In this document: positions 1-5,509 of the stretch, in pieces
Numbering within the stretch: the stretch's first letter is position 1
How the letters are laid out: each line of letters begins with the position of its first letter
Source of the DNA: an uncultured Gammaproteobacteria bacterium
GTDB lineage: Bacteria; Pseudomonadota; Gammaproteobacteria; Nitrosococcales; Methylophagaceae
NCBI GenBank assembly: GCA_913058195.1
Contig: CAJXPP010000125.1
Coordinates: 1 to 6,485 of the forward strand
Length of the DNA: 6,485 nucleotides
Direction: 5' to 3'
Translations under genes and position numbers: made by a program
Notes under the pieces: generated by a model
The model's database searches: none
Told to the model about the DNA's origin: nothing
The model's input: only the letters and a program-made list of their open reading frames with translations

Positions 1-49
1 ACGAGATCATGCCTAGTCTCGTGGGCTCGGAGATGTGTATAAGAGACAG
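1..49 (+). other. Untrimmed Illumina Nextera adapter with i7 index (technical sequence)
   Basis: This is not biological. Bases 1-7 are the end of the P7 primer (ACGAGAT). Bases 8-15 (CATGCCTA) are the index as read on this strand, the complement of the Nextera N706 barcode TAGGCATG. Bases 16-30 are the Nextera read-2 extension, and bases 31-49 are the 19-bp Tn5 mosaic end AGATGTGTATAAGAGACAG. Genomic sequence can begin only at position 50. The mosaic end must not be read as a natural Tn5/IS50 end. Confidence 0.98.
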
Positions 50-51
50 CT

Positions 52-180
52 CTGAGAGTATGCAATTCGACAAAATTATTAAATGTCATTTATTTTGAGA
101 AGGGGGAAATGTTGAAACAAATACGTATAAATAATCACCCCGTGATCGTAGGTGATGAAGGAAATTTTCATAATGGGTAA
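52..180 (+). CDS. Possible 3' end of an upstream gene (partial, unrecognised)
   Basis: This frame is open from the adapter junction to a TAA at 178-180, giving about 42 codons in AT-rich DNA. The readable C-terminus contains FEKGEMLKQIRINNHPVIVG and ends in FHNG. I do not recognise the family. The stop overlaps the ATG of the next gene in the string ATGGGTAA (173-180), a layout typical of translationally coupled operon genes, and this supports real coding. The alternative is a 23-codon leader ORF starting at the ATG at 109, which follows a purine-rich GAGAAGGGGGAA (97-108) that could serve as a ribosome binding site. A 42-codon open frame can also occur by chance, so the call is tentative. 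Confidence 0.4.
   Translation: MRVCNSTKLLNVIYFEKGEMLKQIRINNHPVIVGDEGNFHNG
157..162 (+). promoter_or_regulatory. Ribosome binding site deciding the start of the DapA-like gene
   Basis: GAAGGA lies 10 nt before the ATG at 173. The earlier in-frame starts, GTG at 152 and ATG at 155, have only a weak TAGG-like match before them and would add 6-7 residues not expected from the family N-terminus. The frame is closed by a TAG at 149-151, so no start lies further upstream. Confidence 0.55.
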
Positions 181-1063
181 CGCAGTACTTTCAGGCATTA
201 TCGCATACACAATCACGCCATTCACAGAAGATGATGAGCAGATTGATGTTGAAGCTTTAAATTCATTAATTGATGTCCTGATTGATGCGGATGCGGATGC
301 TATCGCTGCACTGGGCAGTGCTGGTGAAGGTGCTTATCTGAATGATGTTGAGTGGGAGCAGGTGGCATTACAAACAATTAAACAAGTTAATGGTCGAGTT
401 CCCGTCATTATTGGTATTGCTGAACTGACAACTAAGAAAGCAGTTGCTCGAGCAATTTATGCTAATAAGATTGGTGCTCAAGCGATTATGGTTTCACCAT
501 TTTCATATTACAGATTATCGGAAGATGAAATCTATGATCACTATGCAGCTATTTCTGCTGCTGTGTCGCTTCCAATTATGATTTATAACAACCCTGCAAC
601 CTGCGGTGTTGATATGTCACCTGAATTTATGTTGTCGATGGTTGAGAATATCGACAATGCGACGATGATAAAAGAGAGTACGGGCAATCTGCAGAGAATG
701 CGTACGCTTCACAGATTATCAAAAGGATCCGTCCCCTTTTTTAATGGCTGTAACTATATAGCACTTGATGCACTGAATGCGGGTGCAGCAGGGTGGTGCA
801 CTGCGGCGCCTTGTTTGCTTAATGATTTACCTAAGCAACTTTTCAATTGTGTTCAACAAGGTAAAACGGACCAAGCAAAAGTTTTATTTGAACGACAATT
901 GCCATTACTAGAGTTTATCGTCAATGGCGGCTTGGCTACGACAGTAAAAGCAGGCTTAGGCATTAAAGGTATGCCTGTTGGTGTGGCTAGACGACCATTA
1001 AAACCACTGACAAATAATAAAAAGAAGACATTAGAGAATATCCTGTTGAAAATAACAGGCTAG
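173..1063 (+). CDS. Dihydrodipicolinate synthase/N-acetylneuraminate lyase family aldolase, substrate unknown
   Basis: This is a complete 296-residue (beta/alpha)8-barrel protein, close to the usual 290-300 of the family, and probably cytoplasmic. Family marks, numbered from the ATG at 173, are the N-terminal strand ending in ITPF (14-17), the carboxylate-binding loop GSAGEG (48-53, in place of the DapA form GTTGES), the catalytic tyrosine Y138 in YNNP, and the Schiff-base lysine K167 in IKES. Members form an imine between this lysine and a 2-oxoacid such as pyruvate, then carry out aldol addition, cleavage or dehydration. The arginine that follows the YNxP motif in true DapA (SRTG) is replaced here (ATCG), which argues against lysine biosynthesis and for a catabolic lyase, deaminase or dehydratase. 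The start overlaps the preceding open frame by 8 nt, so it may be the second gene of an operon. I see no strong terminator between it and mxaR. The family call is sure, the reaction is not. Confidence 0.9.
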   Translation: MGNAVLSGIIAYTITPFTEDDEQIDVEALNSLIDVLIDADADAIAALGSAGEGAYLNDVEWEQVALQTIKQVNGRVPVIIGIAELTTKKAVARAIYANKIGAQAIMVSPFSYYRLSEDEIYDHYAAISAAVSLPIMIYNNPATCGVDMSPEFMLSMVENIDNATMIKESTGNLQRMRTLHRLSKGSVPFFNGCNYIALDALNAGAAGWCTAAPCLLNDLPKQLFNCVQQGKTDQAKVLFERQLPLLEFIVNGGLATTVKAGLGIKGMPVGVARRPLKPLTNNKKKTLENILLKITG

Positions 1064-1084
1064 ATGTAAAAGAAAAAAGCGATT

Positions 1085-1113
1085 TATACAGCTGGCTGAA
1101 ACAGTTATATAAA
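1085..1113 (+). promoter_or_regulatory. Candidate sigma70-type promoter for the mxa operon
   Basis: In the 96-nt gap before mxaR, TATACA (1085-1090) and TATAAA (1108-1113) are separated by 17 nt. They match the -35 consensus at 4 of 6 positions and the -10 consensus at 5 of 6. The remaining gap to 1150 is A-rich and holds no open frame. I see no convincing rho-independent terminator for the upstream gene, so read-through is also possible. In an AT-rich gap such matches arise easily by chance, hence the low confidence. Confidence 0.35.
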
Positions 1114-1159
1114 AATTAAAACAAACGAAAATAATTAAGTTAATAGAAGAGAGGAAGTT

Positions 1160-2179
1160 ATGGCAGATCTGCAACATTTACAATCAGCTCGTGATAAGGC
1201 TTTAGCATTAGAGAAGGTTGTTAATACCGTCGTTATTGGGCAACAAAAAGCGATTCGATTAATACTGATCGCTCTACATGCACGTGGACATGTATTGCTA
1301 GAAGGTGGTGTAGGTGTTGGTAAGACGACATTACTCCGTGCTTTTTCAAAAGCGCTAGGTGGTTCATTCGGCCGTATTGAAGGTAGTGTCGATTTGATGC
1401 CGAGTGACTTACTTTATAGTGCGTGGGTCGATGGTGCAGGTAAACCCGTTATTGATCCTGGTCCCCTCATTGCACATGGTGATGATACAGCGGTATTTTT
1501 CTTCAATGAAATTAACCGTGCTCGCCCACAAGTTCAATCATTATTATTAAGAGCGATGGCTGAGCGAAGTGCTGAAGCATTCGGTAAAGAATATAACTTC
1601 CCTCATATGGTGGTATTTGCCGATCGTAATGGTGTTGAAAAAGAAGAAACATTTGAACTAAGTGCAGCTGCACGAGATCGTTTCCTATTTGAAATTGGTA
1701 TTGCTAACCCAGAAGAACTAAACGATCGTAAAGCATTGATCTTTGATTCTAAATTCCATGATGTTGATGAATTATTAAGCGAATTAAAAGAACCATTGCT
1801 TGATTACACTGAATTGAATGCACTTGATAAAGAAGTTCAACACGCTGTATTTGTATCACCAGAAATCGAAGACTACATTATTCGAATTTGGGATGCTACT
1901 TGGGAACCACATAAGTTTGGTATCGATATTCCAGATGTATTTATGGAAGAGTTAGTCGTTGCTGGTGCAAGTGTTCGTGGTATGTCTGCCATGGTACGTG
2001 CAGCTAAAGTATCTGCATGGTTAGAAGGCCGTGATCATGTATTACCGGATGATGTGCATACTGTTTTATTTGCAACATTAACACATCGCGTGTTCTTGTC
2101 TCCTATTTATGAAGGTCGTCGAGAGCAGATCATGCCACAATTTATTGCAGCATTACGTGATCATATCTCTGCTCCTTAA
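1160..2179 (+). CDS. mxaR: MoxR-family AAA+ ATPase MxaR, methanol dehydrogenase maturation
   Basis: This 339-residue cytoplasmic MoxR-type AAA+ ATPase has no membrane segment. Visible motifs are Walker A GGVGVGKT (49-56), a Walker B region AVFFFNEINRA (111-121) with the catalytic glutamate E117 but Asn at 116 where Asp is usual, a sensor-1 asparagine at N157 in FADRNG, the RDRF segment (172-175) corresponding to the LDRF motif of other MoxR proteins, and a C-terminal lid with a sensor-2-like arginine (R273, SVRG) and the family signature LPDDV (295-299). MoxR ATPases act as chaperones paired with VWA proteins to insert metals or assemble complexes. The five genes downstream include three VWA proteins in mxa order, which identifies this as MxaR and not the general MoxR of Bat operons. 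The start at 1160 is supported by GAGG at 1151-1154, 5 nt upstream. It is the first gene of the six-gene block, 40 nt before mxaS. Confidence 0.9.
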   Translation: MADLQHLQSARDKALALEKVVNTVVIGQQKAIRLILIALHARGHVLLEGGVGVGKTTLLRAFSKALGGSFGRIEGSVDLMPSDLLYSAWVDGAGKPVIDPGPLIAHGDDTAVFFFNEINRARPQVQSLLLRAMAERSAEAFGKEYNFPHMVVFADRNGVEKEETFELSAAARDRFLFEIGIANPEELNDRKALIFDSKFHDVDELLSELKEPLLDYTELNALDKEVQHAVFVSPEIEDYIIRIWDATWEPHKFGIDIPDVFMEELVVAGASVRGMSAMVRAAKVSAWLEGRDHVLPDDVHTVLFATLTHRVFLSPIYEGRREQIMPQFIAALRDHISAP

Positions 2180-2219
2180 ATCGTAACCTCATTTTATATA
2201 AACAAGTAGGTTGTGATAT

Positions 2220-3095
2220 ATGAGCGAAAATAAAAAGCGACAACAAGACGAGTTTAGCTACCGTTATCCGCATAAGGTCTATGGTAGTTTACCGGGCGTA
2301 CATCATGGTAAGTCATTAGGAACGGGGGATAGCTTTGCAGGCTTTTCAGATCTGTTTGATTATCCTGATCCTCGACGTTTAGATTTGCGAGCGACCATTC
2401 GTGACAATATGGCGACAGGTAAGAATAACTATCTGGTTAAACGTTATCAACAACGGTCACCCATCACCTTATGGATGATGGCTGATTTATCACGTTCGAT
2501 GGCAATATCCAATGTGAATCATGAACATTTAGCCAATTTGACTCAGTTAGTGGCTCATTCAGCAGTAGGTTTAGGCGATCGGTTTGGTTTGGCTGGATTT
2601 GATTCAGGCTTACGTAGCGATGTACATATGATGCCAACACGTCAACGAAGTATGCCGGTGATTGCAGCCGACATGATTCGTGATGCAGGACCTGCAACAT
2701 CAGCAGGTGTTGATGGCTTGATTCATGCTGCCAATATGATTACTAGCAACCATGCGATTGTGTTCTTAGCCTCCGATTTCTGTTGTGATATTGATGTTAT
2801 AGATAAAGCATTAAGACAGTTATCACGTTATACCGTGGTGCCAGTGGTTTGGAAGCATGATGATGTTAATCATTTGCCATCCCATGCTGGCTGGACAGAA
2901 ATGTGTGATTCAGAAACAGGCGAACGACGTAGTATTTGGATGCGACCAAGCATTAAAAAGCGTTGGAAGCAAACTATGGATGACCATTTTGAACAGTTAA
3001 CCGCCTGCTTTATGCACCATCGAGTTAGACCTTTGTTTACTGATGGTGAAGTGACTGGCGAGCAGCTAACAAACTACTTTTTAGGTAGGAATTAA
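2220..3095 (+). CDS. mxaS: DUF58/VWA-type protein MxaS, partner of MxaR
   Basis: This 291-residue protein has no signal peptide or membrane helix, so it is predicted to be cytoplasmic, unlike the many DUF58 proteins with two N-terminal membrane segments. The N-terminal part carries a DUF58-like stretch with YPDPRRLDLRATIRD (48-62). A von Willebrand A-like fold follows, with a metal-ion-dependent adhesion site: DLSRS (DxSxS, 89-93), a threonine at T160 and an aspartate at D186 in LASD. DUF58 proteins are regularly encoded directly after MoxR ATPases and are thought to be their VWA partners. Position and size match MxaS of methanol dehydrogenase clusters, where its exact role is not established. 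The start at 2220 is preceded by GTAGG (2206-2210) at a 9-nt spacing. The stop lies 2 nt before the mxaA start. Confidence 0.85.
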   Translation: MSENKKRQQDEFSYRYPHKVYGSLPGVHHGKSLGTGDSFAGFSDLFDYPDPRRLDLRATIRDNMATGKNNYLVKRYQQRSPITLWMMADLSRSMAISNVNHEHLANLTQLVAHSAVGLGDRFGLAGFDSGLRSDVHMMPTRQRSMPVIAADMIRDAGPATSAGVDGLIHAANMITSNHAIVFLASDFCCDIDVIDKALRQLSRYTVVPVVWKHDDVNHLPSHAGWTEMCDSETGERRSIWMRPSIKKRWKQTMDDHFEQLTACFMHHRVRPLFTDGEVTGEQLTNYFLGRN

Positions 3096-3097
3096 TA

Positions 3098-3961
3098 ATG
3101 ATAAATTTAAGATACCAAGTCTTAAAATTCGTGATAGTGATTGTATTCACGTTTTATGCAGGAATCAGTAGCGCAGCGGAGGATATGCTAAATGTATCCG
3201 TCGATCGTACATGGGGATTGTTATTGGGTGATGAGGTCAATGTTAAGGTTGATCTAAGCGGTTTATCAGAAGGTATTGATAAGTCCAGTTTACCTCAGAG
3301 AAATCAACGTTATGGTACATGGCTGCATTTGAAAACGATTGATCAAACGAGTGAAGAGTTAGTATTTCACTACCTTCTTGTGAATGTGCCAAACAAAAAT
3401 ACAGAAATTGATACCCCAAAATTTGATGTGAAACAAAATGATGAAAAGTGGCTTTCAATACCATCAACATCAATCATCATTGGGCCATCATTAGCTGTCG
3501 AGGGTGGTGTGGCCAATATCAAAGCTAAAGCTGATATGAAGCCAACATTGATCTCAGTGGTTGAAACAGAAAAGCAGTTGAAGTTAGCAGTAATAATTGC
3601 CGTTATTTCTGGTTTGCTATTAACCTTATGGCACTTTGGTTGGAAAACTAAAAATCGACAGCCATTTGCTCAAGCAGTTCATGATCTATCACGCTTGCAA
3701 TTTCATGCTGTCACACCTGATCAAGCTGCACGTATTCTACATACTGCCTTTAACCATACTGCAGAAACAGTGGTCGTTTATGGTGAGATAGAACCAATGA
3801 TCGATCAGCATCAATGGTTGCAACCGTTACAAGCTGAAATAGAGCAGTTTTATCAACAATCAGAGCAACACTTTTTTGCGAGAAATTCGCAGCAAGGCCC
3901 TGAAATTGATAGTGTAAGAAAACTTGCTAAAGCCTGCCGTTCTAAGGAGATGCTCGCATGA
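3098..3961 (+). CDS. mxaA: MxaA, membrane-anchored protein for calcium insertion into methanol dehydrogenase
   Basis: This 287-residue protein has a signal peptide (about 1-26: basic start, hydrophobic core FVIVIVFTFY, probable cleavage after SSA). A beta-rich periplasmic domain follows (about 27-155), then one membrane helix (about 161-180) and a roughly 105-residue helical tail. The tail starts with WKTKNR, and this positive charge places it in the cytoplasm. In Methylobacterium, mxaA mutants make methanol dehydrogenase that lacks calcium and is inactive, so the inferred role is calcium loading of the enzyme. No enzyme motif is visible; the identification rests on architecture, length and position between mxaS and mxaC. 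The start at 3098 follows AGGA (3087-3090) at a 7-nt spacing. The gene overlaps mxaC by 4 nt (ATGA). Sequence similarity to characterised MxaA could not be tested here. Confidence 0.8.
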   Translation: MINLRYQVLKFVIVIVFTFYAGISSAAEDMLNVSVDRTWGLLLGDEVNVKVDLSGLSEGIDKSSLPQRNQRYGTWLHLKTIDQTSEELVFHYLLVNVPNKNTEIDTPKFDVKQNDEKWLSIPSTSIIIGPSLAVEGGVANIKAKADMKPTLISVVETEKQLKLAVIIAVISGLLLTLWHFGWKTKNRQPFAQAVHDLSRLQFHAVTPDQAARILHTAFNHTAETVVVYGEIEPMIDQHQWLQPLQAEIEQFYQQSEQHFFARNSQQGPEIDSVRKLAKACRSKEMLA

Positions 3962-4977
3962 CACTCTTAGGTTTACAGTGGACATTACCTATGATGCTGT
4001 TGCTACTACCTATGCTGTTGTTGCCATGGTTTACCCATAATCAAGATAAGACGGTGGCATGGAGTAATTTTGTACCTGTTGACTCTTTATCCAATGTAAT
4101 TGGGATAGCGCTGAAAGCTTTAGCGTCAATAGTAATAGCGAGCTTAATTCTGACACTTGCAGGCCCTTATGTACCTGAGCAGACCATCGAGCGGGTAGGT
4201 AGTGGTGCTGAAGTAGTTATTTTGGTTGATCGAAGTCGTAGTATGGATGACCCATTCTCGACTCGTGGTAAAGCATTAGCCGTTAATAGAACAGTTGGTA
4301 AAGGTGACAGTAAGCGACGAATTGCCAAAAAGTATTTAATGGAATTTGTTGATAAACGCCCAGATGATCGTTTTGGCTTTGTATTGTTTAGTGATAAAGC
4401 ACTTGATTTATTGCCACTTAGTTACAACAAAGAATCGATACGAGCGACGATTAATGCCAGCGCTTTAGGAAAAGGTTTATCTGAAACTAATATTGCCAAA
4501 GCCATGATTAAAGCAGCGGAGATGTACGGTAAAGAAACTTATCGTGGTTCACGTACGGTGTTATTGGTTTCAGATGGCGGACAAGAGTTTTCAGATGAAG
4601 ATAAGAACAAAATCACTGAACTATATAAACGTGAAAACTTAACGCTTTATTGGGTTTATATGCGATCCACAACAGGTTTAAGTATTGAAGAAGAGAGTGA
4701 TGATGACTCATGGAGTAATACTCCAGAGAAACGGTTGCATAACTTCTTTAAAGATCTCGGAATACCTTATAAAGTGTTTGAAATTGAATCAGTAAAAAGT
4801 TTTTCTGAAGCTATTGATACGATTGATGAACAAGAAAGCCAAACTTTAATTGTGGAAGAAATTATTCCACGTGAAATAAAAACAGCGCCGTTCTTTTGGT
4901 TTGCAATGATAACCATGTTGTTATTGGTTTTAGCACAAATTTATACAGCATGGGGAGTGAGAAAAGCACATGAATAA
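3958..4977 (+). CDS. mxaC: MxaC, three-TM VWA-domain protein (BatA-like)
   Basis: This 339-residue integral membrane protein has two N-terminal helices (about 7-25 and 47-69), a VWA domain (about 84-290) and a C-terminal helix (about 311-331), the layout of BatA-type proteins. The metal site looks complete: DRSRS (DxSxS, 91-95), T177 in ETNI and D206 in SDGG. The C-terminal end WGVRKAHE is basic and the N-terminus is uncharged. The positive-inside rule therefore puts the C-terminus in the cytoplasm and the VWA domain in the periplasm, where methanol dehydrogenase matures. An acidic run EEESDDD (244-250) is a notable loop. The gene starts inside the mxaA stop (ATGA) with a strong TAAGGAG (3943-3949) 8 nt upstream, and overlaps mxaK by 8 nt (ATGAATAA). 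MxaC is conserved in mxa clusters but its biochemical role is not defined. Confidence 0.85.
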   Translation: MTLLGLQWTLPMMLLLLPMLLLPWFTHNQDKTVAWSNFVPVDSLSNVIGIALKALASIVIASLILTLAGPYVPEQTIERVGSGAEVVILVDRSRSMDDPFSTRGKALAVNRTVGKGDSKRRIAKKYLMEFVDKRPDDRFGFVLFSDKALDLLPLSYNKESIRATINASALGKGLSETNIAKAMIKAAEMYGKETYRGSRTVLLVSDGGQEFSDEDKNKITELYKRENLTLYWVYMRSTTGLSIEEESDDDSWSNTPEKRLHNFFKDLGIPYKVFEIESVKSFSEAIDTIDEQESQTLIVEEIIPREIKTAPFFWFAMITMLLLVLAQIYTAWGVRKAHE

Positions 4978-5509
4978 ATATTTAAATCTATCACATTGGT
5001 CATTAGTCATTATTGCTATAGTGAGCATCCTATTTGCAGCTCAAGCAGGCTACACCCTATGGAAAACGGGGAAAATTAATACTTTTATTAGTAACCCAAG
5101 TGCCTCTGAACAGGTGCCCGAGCATTTAAAAGCACAATTTTCAAAAGCCTATAATGATGTTGAGCAAGGCAAGTCTGTAACAGCGTTAGAACGTTTGACG
5201 ACTGTGTTGGAAACTAACGATTCTAGCTTAGAAGCAATGGCTTATTATAACCGAGGCAACATTCATCTTCGTGATGCAACTGCTTTGCTTGCAAATGATT
5301 CTGCTAGAATTCCATTGATAGGCCTTGCGAAACAAGATTATCGTACTGCACTACTATTAGATTCAACTTTATGGGATGCACGTTATAATTTGGAATTAGC
5401 CTTATTGATGCTACCTGAAGAAGCAACAGTCAATAAAGCTTATAGCAAGCGAAAAGGCTCACAAAGTGTGGTGGTTAAAGCGGTAGGTTTTAGAGTAGAT
5501 TTACCATGA
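4970..5509 (+). CDS. mxaK: MxaK, single-TM protein for methanol dehydrogenase maturation
   Basis: This 179-residue protein has one N-terminal membrane helix (about 11-30), probably an uncleaved anchor, and a mostly helical domain of about 140 residues predicted to face the periplasm. Residues 52-145 contain TPR-like helical pairs: a first segment around FSKAYNDVEQGKSVTALERL, then AYYNRGNIHLRDA, then DARYNLELALLML. This recalls the TPR protein found between the two VWA proteins of Bat operons. In Methylobacterium, mxaK mutants, like mxaA and mxaL mutants, give calcium-free methanol dehydrogenase. The family is poorly conserved in sequence, so the name rests mainly on size, topology and position between mxaC and mxaL. 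GGAG at 4954-4957 is 12 nt from the start, so initiation probably relies partly on coupling to mxaC. The gene overlaps mxaL by 4 nt. Confidence 0.75.
   Translation: MNKYLNLSHWSLVIIAIVSILFAAQAGYTLWKTGKINTFISNPSASEQVPEHLKAQFSKAYNDVEQGKSVTALERLTTVLETNDSSLEAMAYYNRGNIHLRDATALLANDSARIPLIGLAKQDYRTALLLDSTLWDARYNLELALLMLPEEATVNKAYSKRKGSQSVVVKAVGFRVDLP

Noticed and set aside
31..49. Tn5 mosaic-end sequence, with an inverted copy at 6453-6471, resembling a 6.4-kb composite transposon
   Set aside because: Both copies continue into Nextera primer sequence, including a barcode on the left, so they come from library preparation and not from a mobile element.
67..96. Possible promoter TCGACA (67-72) and TATTTT (91-96), 18-nt spacing, before the DapA-like gene
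   Set aside because: The -10 match is weak (4 of 6), the region is AT-rich, and it falls inside the open frame entering from the contig edge.
1083..1113. Possible terminator hairpin after the DapA-like gene
   Set aside because: The TTATACAGCT and ACAGTTATATAA arms pair only imperfectly, the stem is AT-rich, and no T-run follows on the + strand.
2185..2212. AACCT/AGGTT inverted repeat in the mxaR-mxaS gap that could cover the mxaS ribosome binding site
   Set aside because: The stem is only 5 bp with an 18-nt loop, too weak to claim a regulatory structure.
2464..2700. 78-codon open frame on the minus strand
   Set aside because: It lies wholly inside mxaS, whose + strand product carries the DxSxS metal site in the same region. 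The antisense translation has no recognisable domain.
3243..3473. 76-codon open frame on the minus strand
   Set aside because: It lies wholly inside mxaA and has no recognisable motif. The + strand gene is supported by a signal peptide, a ribosome binding site and tight spacing.
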